A DNA stretch of 64,000 nucleotides from Eriocheir sinensis (taxonomy: Eukaryota > Arthropoda > Malacostraca > Decapoda > Varunidae), in assembly GCF_024679095.1 (NCBI RefSeq), contig NC_066517.1, positions 19,518,893 to 19,582,892 on the forward strand, in the 5' to 3' direction. This document shows positions 11,546-23,439 of this stretch, piece by piece (the stretch's first letter is position 1; each line of letters starts with the position of its first letter). The notes beneath the pieces are model-generated. The model had not been told where the DNA came from. It worked only from the letters and a program-made list of their open reading frames with translations, and did no database searches. A program made the position numbers and the translations under genes.

Positions 11546-11906
11546 GAAACAATAAAAGAGATAAAAATGAAGAAGAAAAAAAGGCAAGAAAAAAAGAGAT
11601 AAAAGCGAATGGAAAGAGCAAAAAAGAAAAAAAAAAAAGAGGCAAAAATATGTCCGTAGAAAGAAAACGCAAGCAAAATTCTTGCCGGGGGGATCTAAAC
11701 TAAATTAAATCTCTTGCTTATTAAAAAAGGGGGAGGGAAAAGGGAGAAAATAAGGAAGAGGGGGCAGGGAGAGGGAAGAGGGGGAAACAAAAAGCCTCAT
11801 ATGTATTTCAGAGAGGGAAAAATATAAAGGAAAATGTGCAAGAAATTAAGACGACAAATTATTTAGTGAAGAAATGAAAAACAAAATAACGTTAAAATTC
11901 CATGAT

Positions 11907-12070
<164 letters not shown>

Positions 12071-12134
12071 CCTTCCTGCAAGTCAAAAGTTTAATCTTGG
12101 TAAAAGTTTCCGCGAGTACCTTCCTGCGTGTCTG

Positions 12135-12800
12135 ATGGAAAGGGGGGGGGGGGGGAGGGGAGGAGGGGATAAAAGAGGAGATGGGGATGGAGAGGAAGGG
12201 GGGAGGGAATGGGAGAAAAAGGGAAGGAAGGGGAGACTAAGGGTTGGAAGGGTAAAGGGAATGGGAAGGGGCTAAGAGGGGGGAAAGGAAGGGAAGGGGG
12301 AAGGGATTTACAGTGCCAAAGGAAAGAAACGGTATAAAGGAAAGCTCTGAGAAGGAAAAGGAGGGAAGGGAGGGAGGGAAATTAAAAGGGAAGAGAAAGG
12401 CGAGAGAAAAAGAGGGAAAGAAGGATTGAAAGGAAGGGTAGGAGGGTAGGGGAGGAGGAAGGGTGTGGAAGGAAAGGGAGAGGGAGAGGGGGAGAGGGGA
12501 GGGAAGGGAAGGAAGTGAAGGGTTGGGAAGGGGAGGGGAGGTAGGAGAATGTCAGAGGAAATAAAAGGTATAGTGGAAGGACGCGAGACATTGAGGAAGG
12601 AATGGGAGGGAAGGAAATTAAAAAAAGGTAAGGGGAGAGAAAAGGAGGCGACGTGGGAGGGGAAAGGAGGGGAGAAGAGAAGGTGAGGGGGAAGGAAAGG
12701 GAAGAAAGTGCACTGAAGGAAAAGGAAAGGAAAGAAAGGAGTGGCATTGAAAGGTAAGGGAAGAACGGAGAAGAGAAGGAAAGGGAAAGGAGAAGAGGAA
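12135..12800. other. G/A-rich tract with no gene
   Basis: About 660 bp of nearly pure purine with GGGAAGG and GGAGG motifs, no clear period and no coding signal. Confidence 0.7.
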
Positions 12801-12855
12801 GAAAACTTATGGAGAATTGTAAAGGAAATGAAAACTAATGGATGCGTAAGAAAAT

Positions 12856-12964
<109 letters not shown>

Positions 12965-13189
12965 ATAAATTTACAATCAAGTGTTCCAAAGATTCAACTG
13001 AGGAGAGGGAATACCGCAGACTTAATTTTTTGGGCAACACAAGACCGATAGTTGTGTTGGTGTTCTCAAGTGTTGCTATTGATAAGAAAGTGTTGCGAGA
13101 GGTAATTAAGAAGAGCTGATAGAAGTGATAATTGAGAGAGGAAGAGAGGAAGGAAGGAAGAGAGGAAGGTAGGAGAAATGATTAGACAG

Positions 13190-13250
13190 AAAGATAGATA
13201 CAGAGAAATAGATAGATAGACAGATTGATAGATAGATATATAGAGAAAGA
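13190..13250. repeat. Degenerate GATA tract
   Basis: GATAGATA units with CAGA and TATA variants. Confidence 0.85.
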
Positions 13251-13257
13251 TCACATT

Positions 13258-13905
13258 AACAGCATTTTTACCATTTAACATTTTACCATTTAGCATTTTA
13301 CCATTCAACATCTACCATTTAACATTTTACCATTTAGCATTTTACCATTCAACGTCTACCATTTAACATTTTACCATTTAGCATTTTACCATTCAACGTC
13401 TACCATTTAACATTTTACCATTTAGCATTTTACCATTCAACATCTACCATTTAACATTTTACCATTTAGCATTTTACCATTTAGCATTTTACCATTCAAC
13501 ATCTACCATTTAACATTTTACCATTTAACATTTTACCATTCAACATCTACCATTTAACATTTTACCATTTAACATTTTACCATTCAACATCTACCATTTA
13601 ACATTTTACCATTTAACATTTTACCATTCAACATCTACCATTTAACATTTACCATTTAACATTTTACCATTCAACGTCTACCATTTAACATTTTACCATT
13701 AAGCATTTTACCATTCAACGTCTACCATTTAACATTTACCATTTAACATTTACCATTTAACATTTTACCATTTAGCATTTTACCATTCAACGTCTACCAT
13801 TTAACATTTTACCATTTAGCATTTTACCATTCAACATCTACCATTTAACATTTTGCTATTTAACATTTTACCATTTAACATTTTACCATTTAACATTTTT
13901 GCCAT
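13258..13905. repeat. Three-part minisatellite (14-15-bp subunits in ~44-bp units)
   Basis: The subunit ACCATTTAACATTTT alternates with ACCATTTAGCATTTT and the shorter ACCATTCAAC(A/G)TCT. Together they form a unit of ~44 bp repeated about 14 times, with occasional loss or gain of one subunit. The TTTAAC/TTTAGC and CAACA/CAACG variants are ordered along the array, which indicates expansion of multi-unit blocks. No coding frame is meaningful. Confidence 0.93.
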
Positions 13906-13909
13906 TTCA

Positions 13910-14310
13910 CTATTAGCCACCACCATTACCACCATAACCACCACCACCACAGTCACAACCACCTCTGCAATTCCCCTACCACAACCATCACTCCAACCAC
14001 CACTTCCCCTGCCCCCTACCACTCCTTCCTTTCACCATCACCACATACAACACCACCGTCATCACCACCCTCACTACACCCACCACCATCCTTGCCTCTC
14101 ACCATCACGAATACACCAAAAATACATACACACAAAAAAAGACAAAAATAGTATAGAAAAACCAATACTAATTCCACCACCACCACCACCATTACCACCA
14201 CCCCCACGACCACCATTACCACCACCTCCACCGCCACTACCCATGAAATAAACTCAGGAAGAATAGGTTTACCAATACACCACCACCACCACCACCACCA
14301 CCACCCCCAT
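13910..14310. repeat. (CCA)n-rich region
   Basis: CCACCA and CCATCA triplets dominate 13915-14090 and 14173-14310, with an A-rich break at 14105-14160. Confidence 0.88.
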
Positions 14311-14435
14311 AACTTGTGACACTCAACGAAAAAAAAGGTGCACAGTATTGGCACTTATCACAAAAGTTGGTACAAAATTTCTCGAGATATTCTCCTTTTG
14401 ATAACTTTGAGTGGCGCAACGGGGGTGGGGGGTCG

Positions 14436-14668
<233 letters not shown>

Positions 14669-14719
14669 CTGGCAAAAAGGATAAAGGTGAAGATGAAGAC
14701 GACGCTTTAAAAATGATAA

Positions 14720-15230
14720 AAAAAAGAATGAAGAAAGAACAGAAAAAAAAGAAAAGGAAGACTTAGAGAAAAAGAATAACAATGGAAATAAAAGTGATGA
14801 CGAGGAAGTTCCATTGAAAGCAAACAAACAAACAAACTAACCTTAAGTGTGAAGAATGGAAGCACAAAAAAACAATAAAACTAAAGAATTACGAAAAAAG
14901 AAAAAAAACATGAAAACTGAGAAAATATTAACAAAAACAAAATTCAGACTACCTCATTAACACCTTGAGAAATACAAAACAATTACACTCCATAAACTTC
15001 ATTAAGAAAATAAAACAAAAAGAAAACAATAAATTAATCAGAAACAATAGAATTTGAATGAAAAACTAAACAAAAACGAATCCAAACTTAAGTCCTTCAT
15101 CAATAACACCTCCAAACAAAAACAACCCCCAAAACAACAACAACAGGAACACCAGTAACAAGAAAATGAAAAACAGCATCATCGACGTTATCCTTCATCA
15201 AAACCAATGAAGTCATAAATCCAAATTAAT
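14720..15230. other. A-rich spacer with nothing recognised
   Basis: Strongly A-rich plus strand, with no period, splice-bounded exon or element end that I can see. Confidence 0.6.
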
Positions 15231-15239
15231 GACAGGAGA

Positions 15240-15300
15240 CTCGGGGATTCCTAATTAACGCCGGCATGGGATCGAACCCTTGGCTAATATCACTGAGATG
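15240..15300 (-). mobile_element. Possible tRNA-SINE fragment
   Basis: On the minus strand AGGGTTCGATCCC at about 15270 is a near-perfect RNA polymerase III B-box, preceded by CAGTGATATTAGCC. No full tRNA fold is apparent, and this is only a fragment next to the repeat at 15300. Confidence 0.35.
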
Positions 15301-15825
15301 GAGTTTGGGAATGAGACGGAGGGTGGAAACGGCGGGGAGTGGAAGGAAGGGGAGGAGGGAGTAGGCGAGGAAAAGGAGAAAGGGAAGAAAGGGGAAGAAA
15401 GGGGAAGAAAGGATGAGAGAAGTGGGCGATAATAGTTTGTGGCAAGGAGATAAATAGATGATAATGTAGAGGAATGGGATGGAGGGCGGCGGCGAGTGGA
15501 AGGAAGGGGAGGAGGAAGTAGGCGAGGAAAAGGAGGAAGGGAAGAAAGGGGAAGAAAGGGGAAGAAAGGATGAGAGAAGTGGGCGATAATAGTTTGTGGC
15601 AAGGAGATAAAGGGATGATAATGTAGAGGAATGAGATGGAGGGCGGCGGCGAGTGGAAGGAAGGGGAGGAGGAAGTAGGCGAGGAAAAGGAGGAAGAGAA
15701 GAAAGGGAAGAAAGGGAAGAAAAGGGGAAGAAAGGATGAGAGAAGTGGGTGATAATAGTTTGTGGCAAGGAGATAAAGGGATGATAATGTAGAGGAATGA
15801 GATGGAGGGCGGAAAAGGCAAGAGG
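15300..15825. repeat. ~160-bp purine-rich tandem repeat, 3.3 copies
   Basis: GGATGAGAGAAGTGGG starts units near 15411, 15568 and 15734. Each continues with GATAATAGTTTGTGGCAAGG, GATAATGTAGAGGAATG and a GGCGAGTGGAAGG/AGTAGGCGAGG segment. The copies are very similar, so expansion is recent. Confidence 0.93.
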
Positions 15826-16275
15826 GGATAGAAAGGTGTACGGAAGAGGAATGAGAAAGTAATGTAAGGAAAGAAAAGAAAAAAGAAAAGATATGAAGGG
15901 AAATAAAAGAAAACGGAATATATTGGAAAAAGAAAAAGGGTAGAAAATTCAGGGCTGCGAGAAAAGGGTAAAAAAAAGGCGATTAAAAGAAAAGTTAGAA
16001 GACTATATAAGGAATAAAGAAATAAGGGGGAAGTTAATGAAAAAAAGAAAGTATAGGTGGTAGATATAAAGAAAAGGGCAGAACAGAATTATGGTAAAGA
16101 GGAAGAAGTCAATTAGAAAATAGAAGAGTTAATCATGAAAAAAATGGTGGCTGATTGGGTAAAGAGAAAGGGAGGATAAGGGAATGGGAGGAGAGGGAAC
16201 CCGGGCAGATTAGGAGGTGAAGGGTAGATTAGGTGCAGGTGAGGGTGAGGACGGCCAGGTAAAGGTGAAATGTGT
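15826..16275. other. Purine-rich spacer with no gene
   Basis: A/G-rich, aperiodic sequence. The last 70 bp contain isolated CAGGTG-like words that may be a decayed edge of the next array. Confidence 0.6.
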
Positions 16276-16278
16276 GGC

Positions 16279-17930
16279 TAATTAAGAGCTTTTCCAGGTG
16301 TTTTCCAGGTGTATTCCACGTTCTAATGAGGTAAACTATCATGTCAGGTGTAAGTTATCAATATTAGTGACTGGATATTGCGTAGTTACACCTGTCTATT
16401 AAATTTTACCTCCAGAAAGCCTAAAAAACACCTGGAAAGACAAAATTAGAGGCACGTATCACCTTTACCTGTTATAAATATCTCAGGTATAATCAATTGG
16501 TATCACAGGTTTGCTAATTAAGAGCTTTTCCAGGTGTTTTCCACGCTATCAGGAGGTAAACTATCATGTCAGGTGTAACTTATCAATATTGGTGACTGGA
16601 TATTGCGTAGTTACACCTGTCTATAAAATTTAACCTCCAGAAAGCCTAAAAAACACCTGGAAAGACAAAATTACCAGCACGTATCACCTTTACCTGTTAC
16701 AAATAGCTCAGGTATAATCAATTAGTATCACAGGTTTGCTAATTAAGAGCTTTCCCAGGTGTTTTTCAGGTGTTTTCCACGTTTTCAGGAGGTAAACTAT
16801 CATGTCAGGTGTAAGTTATCAATATTAGTGACTGAATATTGCGTAATTACACCTGTCTAAAAAAAATTACCTCCAGAAAGCCTAAAAAACACCTGGAAAG
16901 ACAAAATTAGAGGCACGTTTCACCTTTACCTGTTATAAATAGATCAGGTAAAATCAATTAGTACCACAGGTTTGCTAATCAAGAGCTTTTACAGGTGTTT
17001 TTCAGGTGTTTTCCACGTTTTCAGGAGGTAAACTATCATGTCAGGTGTAACTTATCAATATTAGAGACTGAATATTGCGTAATTACACCTGTCTAAAAAA
17101 AATTACCTCCAGAAAGCCTAAAAACACCTGGAAAGACAAAATTATCAGCACGAATCACCTTTACCTGTTACAAATAGCTCAGGTATAATCAATTAGTACC
17201 ACAGGTTTGCTAATTAAGAGCTTTTTCAGGTGTTTTCAGGTGTTTTCCACGTTTTCAGGAGGTAAACTATCATGTCAGGTGTAAGTTATCAATATTGGTG
17301 ACTGGATATTGCGTAGTTACACCTGTCTACAAAATTTAACCTCTAGAAAGCCTAAAAAACACCTGGAAAGACAAAATTACCAGCACGTATCACCTTTACC
17401 TGTTATAAATAGATCAGGTATAATCAATTAGTACCACAGGTTTGCTAATTAAGAGCTTTTTCAGGTGTTTTCAGGTGTTTTCCGCGTTTTAATGAGGTAA
17501 ACTATCATGTCAGGTGTAAGTTATCAATATTGGTGACTGGATATTGCGTAGTTACACCTGTCTATAAAATTTAACCTCCAGGAAGCCTAAAAACACCTGG
17601 AAAGACAAAATTATCAGAACGTTTCACCTTGACCTGTTATAAATAGCTCAGGTATAATCAATTAGTATCACAGGTTTGCTAATTAAGAGCTTTCCCAGGT
17701 GTTTTTCAGGTGTTTTCCGCGTTTTAATGAGGTAAACTATCATGTCAGGTGTAAGTTATCAATATTAGTGACTGAATATTGCGTAGTTACACCTGTCTAT
17801 AAAATTTAACCTCCAGAAAGCCTAAAAACACCTGGAAAGACAAAATTACCAGCACGTATCACCTTGACCTGTTATATATAGCTCAAGTGTTGCCAATTAG
17901 TGTCACAGGTTGGGAACTGATTATATGTAG
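16279..17930. repeat. ~235-bp palindromic satellite with dense CAGGTG/CACCTG sites, 7 copies
   Basis: AATTAAGAGC (one copy AATCAAGAGC) begins monomers at 16279, 16516, 16741, 16978, 17212, 17447 and 17681, a spacing of 225-237 bp. Each monomer carries nested complementary pairs: CCAGGTGTTTT with AAAACACCTGG, GGAGGTAAA with TTTAACCTCC, and CAGGTGTAA with TTACACCTG, around a TTATCAATATT...ATATTGCGTA centre. It can therefore fold into one long imperfect hairpin. Each monomer has about five to seven CAGGT/ACCTG words. It has no open frame. Confidence 0.93.
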
Positions 17931-18250
17931 TGTTCTTTTAATAATTTCAGGTTATGTAGGCGATACGAAATTATATATAAATGCACCTAGTCTATACTAT
18001 ATCCAGGTGTTAGAAGTCGTTATCAAATACTGGGAGTTGATTTTATGCAATGATATTTAAATAGTTTCAGGTTACTTAGACACAAACCTTTTCATCATCT
18101 TTACTACGTTACTGTTTACCTAACTATTTGAAATTTATATCATTTGGTAGATAACTTGCATGCGAACATCTCCAAATTTGCTTAATCTTTAACAATAACT
18201 ACAAAAATATATAAAAAAAAACACCAATTGTCGAAAGAAGCCAGGAATGA
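17931..18250. other. AT-rich flank of the palindromic satellite
   Basis: Isolated CAGGTT and CCAGGTGTTA words at about 17948, 18003 and 18067 suggest degraded monomer fragments. Otherwise nothing is recognised. Confidence 0.5.
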
Positions 18251-18279
18251 AATTGAGACAGATGGAGGGATAGAAAGCC

Positions 18280-18322
<43 letters not shown>

Positions 18323-18411
18323 AAGAGACAGAAAGAGTCAGGGGGAAGGGGCAGGGCGTGTAGGTGATAGATAGATAGATAAATAGATAGATAGATAGAT
18401 AGATAGATAGA
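18280..18411. repeat. Two (GATA)n tracts
   Basis: GATA arrays at 18280-18320 and 18366-18411, separated by a short GA/GGGG segment that recurs after the second tract (GTCAGGGGGA and GTCAAGGGGA). This is a duplicated block. Confidence 0.93.
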
Positions 18412-18682
18412 AAGAAGGAGAGTCAAGGGGATGGGGCGGGGCGGGGAGGCGAAAAATAAATAGTAAGGACGAGAGATGACACTTCTAATCTGGTTATCCA
18501 AACGTAATTTCAGTCTGTCCGTCTGTCTGTTGTCCTCTCTCTCTCTCTCTCTCTCTCTCTCGCTCAATCACTACCTTCCCAAGTCTCTCTCAAGTGTTGA
18601 CCTAAGGAGGGACGTCTGGCAGCGGGGGTCCTCCTTGCCTGCCCTCTGATCGGCCCAACGTGTCGTACAGGGATGAAGTGGC

Positions 18683-18685
<3 letters not shown>

Positions 18686-18727
<42 letters not shown>

Positions 18728-18740
18728 TGAGAGAGAGGTT
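18686..18740. repeat. (GA)n tract
   Basis: About 35 bp of perfect GA with a GCGAGAGTGAG tail. Confidence 0.95.
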
Positions 18741-18914
18741 AAATGTGAGTGTCATGTTTCACCTTTTTCACATTAGGACCTGGCTTAATTCTCTCTCTCT
18801 CTCGTTTGCCTTATGAGTCACGGAGGAAATATTTTTCTGCGCCTTTGTCGAGAAATTTGGTCAAAAAGTCTTCGAGAAATTGTGGGGAAGAAAGAAAGAA
18901 AAAGGAAATAATAA

Positions 18915-18918
<4 letters not shown>

Positions 18919-19004
<86 letters not shown>
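18919..19004. repeat. (GT)n microsatellite, 86 bp
   Basis: Perfect tract, followed by TGT triplets at about 19037-19090. Confidence 0.98.
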
Positions 19005-19005
<1 letters not shown>

Positions 19006-19239
19006 TTCGTTTTGGGTGAGACAAGGGCAAGTGTCCGCGTTGTTGTTGTTGTTGTTGCTGCTGTTGTTGTTTTTGTTGCTGTTGTTGTTTATGGCTTCTC
19101 TTCACTGTCTTGCTCTCGTTTTCTTTTTCGCTTCAGCTCCTTCTTTGTTTTCTTTAATACTTTTCCATTCCAGTTCCTTTTTTGTTGGTTCGCTTCTTTA
19201 CCTGTCTTTTCTTTCCTTTCACTTAATTATGATTTCTTC

Positions 19240-19510
19240 CTCTTTTCTCTTCCTCTTCCTATTACTTCTCGTTTTTCTTCCCCCTTTTCTTCTTCCTCGC
19301 CTTCATCATCATGTTTTCTTCTTTTTTTCTATCCCTCTTTCTATTACTTCTCGTTTCTCTTCCACCTTTTCATCTTCCTCGTCTACATCATCATATTTTC
19401 TTCTATTTTTCTATCCCTCTTTCTATTACTTCTCGTTTCTCTTCCACCTTTTCATCTTCCTCGTCTTCATCATCATCTTTTTCTTCCCCTAGTTCCTCCT
19501 CTTCTTTCTA
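19240..19510. repeat. ~82-bp pyrimidine-rich tandem repeat, 3 copies
   Basis: CTATTACTTCTCGTTTCTCTT (or a near variant) recurs at 19259, 19341 and 19423, followed by CCTTTTC(A)TCTTCCTCG and CATCATCAT. The open frames across it are repeat translations. Confidence 0.85.
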
Positions 19511-19734
19511 CTTTCCTTCTCATCATTCTTTTCCTTGTTTTCCTCTTCATCGTTCCTTCCATTTTCCTTCTTCTTCCTCCGCCTATCTATTCTTATCTTC
19601 CTTCTTCTTCTCCTTCCTCTCCTCTTCCTTATTTCCTTCCTCCTTTACGATGGTTGTTATCACCGGAGCGGCATAATTTAGCATAGGCACTTTCACTTTC
19701 AATATTACCTTTACCTTCCCCAATAGATTAAGGT

Positions 19735-20100
19735 TTGGTCGAGGTGAGGTACGGCAAAGTCAGGCCAGGTCGTTAAAGGGACGTTATATCTAGTGTTTCT
19801 CATTTTCTTCTATCTTTAAGACTAGATTAGGTGATGTCAAAGGTAAGGTTAGGTAAGGAAAGGTAAGGAAAGGTAAGGTAAGGTGAGGCAAGTTTAGGAA
19901 AGACACGGTTGGTTTATATTAGGTTTGGTCAGATATAATTAGGTTAGATGATATTAGGTCAGGTTTGGTTAGGTTCAGTGAGGTAAAGAAAGGCAAGGAA
20001 AGGTAAGGTAAGATATGACTGGTTTAAATTAGGTTTGGTTCGGTGAAGTTAGATTAGATTAGTCATGTTTAGTTCGATTAGGTTTGGCAAGGGTTGGATT
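19735..20100. repeat. Degenerate AGGT/TTAGG-type repeat field
   Basis: Dozens of AGGTAAGG, AGGTTAGGT and AGGTTTGGT words in irregular order. The TTAGGT words resemble the arthropod telomere unit TTAGG, but there is no run of perfect units. Confidence 0.6.
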
Positions 20101-20169
20101 CTTTATAACACTTTCGAATAATACTTTTACACTTTTAAACTTGAATATACCCAAATAATTTTCAGCTAA

Positions 20170-20475
20170 CATATTACTTTTTTTTTGTGCAATTTTCCAG
20201 AGTTGTTGATTGTTTCCTTTTCATTTCAATTAATTTTACTGATACTTCTTTTTTTAACTATTTTCCAGAGATGTTGATTGTTTCCTCTTTATTTCAATTA
20301 ATTTTACTGATACTACTTTTTTGTACTATTTTCCTGAGATGTTGATTGTTTCTTCTTCATTTCAACTAATCTTACTGATCCTTCTTTTTTTTGTACTATT
20401 TTCCAGAGTTGTTGATTGTTTCCTCTTCATTTCAATTAATTTTACGGATACTTTCAATAGCGGTCGATTGTTTTA
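20170..20475. repeat. ~69-bp tandem repeat, 4 copies
   Basis: TTTTCC(A/T)GAG(T/A)TGTTGATTGTTT starts units near 20192, 20261, 20329 and 20400, each followed by CATTTCAATTAATTTTAC and a T-run. It lies about 250 bp upstream of the putative promoter. Confidence 0.88.
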
Positions 20476-20689
20476 TTTTTACTTTCAGATCTTAATGTCG
20501 AGGCTGATTTTCAAACCATATTTTAGCCTTCTTCCAGTGTCCGATATTTTTTTTCACTACTTCTTCAGGTGTTCAAGAGTTTCATCACTTTTTATTCTAG
20601 CGTTCGATTATCATTACTTTTCCCACCTCTAATTTAACTTCAAGACTGGTCAACTTTACCCATGTTCTCACTTCATTTTACTTCTTTCT

Positions 20690-20880
20690 TCCCAGAGTGG
20701 CCGTCGAGGGAGCGAGGCGGCGCGGTGATTGGCAGACGGAGGGTCACCACCAACCAATGAGAGCCTGAGTTTCCCTTACGTCATCCCTTAGCGACGGAGA
20801 GTGACGCAAACCTCCTCCATTATCCACCTCTTACGTATTTTTCCCTTTATAGACCCAATTTTCATCCCTGTGTTGTCCTG
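20690..20880 (+). promoter_or_regulatory. Putative promoter P1 of the exon at 22779
   Basis: GC- and CpG-rich island in an AT-rich setting. It has an inverted CCAAT (ATTGG, 20728-20732), a direct CCAAT (20754-20758), a CRE-like TTACGTCA (20776-20783), TGACGCAA near 20812 and a TATA-like TTTATAG near 20846. It lies 2 kb upstream of a good coding start with no intervening promoter-like island. The transcription start is not determined; about 20870 is a guess. Confidence 0.5.
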
Positions 20881-22730
20881 TGAACCACCCTCTCTGTGTC
20901 CCAATAACAAGTCGACCACAGCTCTAAAAAAAAAAAGGCTATTCTGTGTTTTCTTCAATTCAATCAACATCCTTGTGAACTAATTCTCGGTGTTTTCGAT
21001 AGCAAATTCGTTATCTCAGTGTCTGTATGTTTGTCCGTGTTCTGTGTTTGTCTGTGTACATATACCGTTGTTTAAGATTCTCCTCTGTGTGTTGCTGTGT
21101 GAATTGGGGGGTTGGGATCTGTACGTCGTCTATCTAGTCTGTGTTGGTTTGTGTTCGTCTACTCCGGTGTCTGTGTCAAGTGTCCGTGCAAGGAAAAGTG
21201 TGCGTGTCTGTGTCGTGCTGTGCCTCGTGTGTGCTGTGCGTTCCTCGCTGTGCTGGTGCTCGTCTTTCGTCGTGTCCGTGTGGGAAAACAAAATAAAGAA
21301 AAGTAGTTTGTTTTGTGAGTTGGAAAAGGAACGAAGGAGAAAAAAAAAACAGATAAGACGTTAAAAGGAAAAAAAAAAGTCGTTGTTCTTTTCGCTACAG
21401 AAGTCGACAATTTTAACAAGAAAAAAAACTAAACCAAAATCAAAAAACACACACCGAGAAAAGGGAAAAATTAAAATAAAAGAAACCCAAAACAGAAACT
21501 GAAGGAAACACGAGATTTTAAGAGGGACAAAAAACAAAAAAAGAACTCATTACTGGCCTCAAGTGAAAATCGGTGCCTGACAAACTCCAACGAATAAGAC
21601 GGAAATAAAACAGAACAAACCACTAACTTTAACGAGCCACAAATAGCAGGAAAATCGTGACTGAGAGCAAGCGAGCGAGTGAGCAAACGACTGACTGGCG
21701 GCCCAAGTGCGTGGAGGACCGAGGACGAGGGAACAGGAAAAGCAACGAAGCATCAACAGAAAAGATTAAAACAACAGAGAAAAAACAGAAAAAGGGAAAA
21801 AAAACAGAAGTGAGGACGAAGCATTAACAGAAGCATTAACGGAAAAGAATAAAACAACAGAATAAACAGAAAACACGAAAAATAACGAAGAATTAACAGA
21901 AGAGAAAACAAAAACAGAGAATAAACAGAAAAAGGGAAAAAAACAGAAGTGAGGACGAAGCATTAACAGAAAAGAATAAAACAACAGAATAAACAGGAAA
22001 CACGAAAAATAACGAAGAATTAACAGAAAAGAAAACAAAAACAGAGAATAAACAGAAAAAGGGAAAAAAAACAGAAGTGAGGACGAGGGAACACGAAAAG
22101 CAACGAAGCATCAACAGAAAAGAATAAAACAACGAAGAATAAAAAGAAAAAGAAAAAAAAAGAAGAATTGAGGGCGAGGGAACACGAAAAACAACGAAGA
22201 GTAAACAGAAAAGAACAAAACAACAACAAATAAACAAATAAATCGCAAACACTTGACTTAATAAAGGAAACGAAAGAAAAAAAAGAACTATTAAAAAAAG
22301 AAGAACAGAGGGAATAACATAATTAGCATGTTAATCAGATACACTTGACTTTGAATGGAAAAAAAGGTAACGTCATAAAGAGAGAAAAGGGGAAATATAG
22401 GAACACAAAGGAGAAAAAATAAACAATGAACACTTAAACCAATAACGCTGGACTTGATGGGAAACTATTGTGAAGAAGAAAGAAAAAAAGAAACAAAGAA
22501 ACGAAGAAGGCAAATCAAAAATAAGTAACCAAATAAAAGAGTTTGACAATAGTGAAAACATAAACAAACAAAATAAAAAACAGTTGTGCAAGGAAGCAAT
22601 AAGTACTCCTACTATTCCTACTATTACGATTACAAGAAGAAGAAAACAACATCAATAATAAATAAAAAAAACAAGCAACAACTATTACTACAACGACGAC
22701 CACCACCACCATATCCAACTACTTCTACTA

Positions 22731-22767
<37 letters not shown>

Positions 22768-22778
22768 AACGACCAGCC
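20881..22778 (+). other. Presumed long 5' leader of exon 1A
   Basis: From the promoter-like island to the ATG at 22779 the plus strand moves from GT-rich to A-rich, without a clear acceptor or a competing coding exon. It ends in CTA/CCA triplets immediately before the ATG. It contains many short upstream frames. It may be a single leader or contain unrecognised introns. Confidence 0.4.
21710..22215. repeat. ~125-140-bp A-rich tandem repeat, about 4 copies
   Basis: GAGGACGA with AGCATTAACAGAAAAGAA or AGCAACGAAGCATCAACAG recurs near 21719, 21812, 21952 and 22079. The intervening CAGAATAAACAG and GAAAAATAACGAAG blocks are repeated too. The array lies within the presumed 5' leader. Confidence 0.85.
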
Positions 22779-22877
22779 ATGCAGACCAACGTGTCCACCG
22801 CCGACAGCCACCGTCGCCACGACCTCAGCGACTCAGAAGGGGACGACGAAGAGACGACACTCGCCAACACGGTCAAG
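22779..22877 (+). CDS. First coding exon (1A), N-terminal 33 codons of an unidentified protein
   Basis: Open frame from ATG with G at -3 (CAGCCATGC), encoding 33 residues that start MQTNVSTADS and include an acidic LSDSEGDDEE stretch, which looks like a casein-kinase-2-type phosphorylation region. There is no signal peptide and no membrane segment. It ends at AAG|GTGAGA (donor GT at 22878), phase 0. Composition is balanced, unlike nearby repeat frames. A 358-bp GA tract starts 21 bp past the donor. The rest of the protein is outside this exon. The exon at 55555 has the same length and phase, suggesting alternative N-termini. I do not recognise the family. Confidence 0.65.
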
Positions 22878-22895
22878 GTGAGAACAGGTGTGACA

Positions 22896-23260
<365 letters not shown>

Positions 23261-23439
23261 GAAAGAGAGCACGAGAAAGTGAGAGAACGAGAAAGAGAGC
23301 ACGAGAAAGTGAGAGAACGAGAAAGAAAGCGAGAACGAAAAAGAAAGAGAGAACGAAAAAGATAGAGAACGAGAAAGGAAGAATGAGAAAGAAAGAAAGA
23401 GAACGAGTAAGAAAGACAAAACTAGACAAGCATCCCTGA

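Noticed and set aside
13258..13905. CRISPR-like array
   Set aside because: Repeats are contiguous with no unique spacers, and the genome is eukaryotic.
16279..17930. Tandem tRNA or small-RNA gene cluster
   Set aside because: Hairpin pairing is strong, but there are no A/B-box pairs, no TTTT terminators at fixed places and no tRNA cloverleaf.
19735..20100. True telomere
   Set aside because: Words are irregular and no run of perfect TTAGG units exists.
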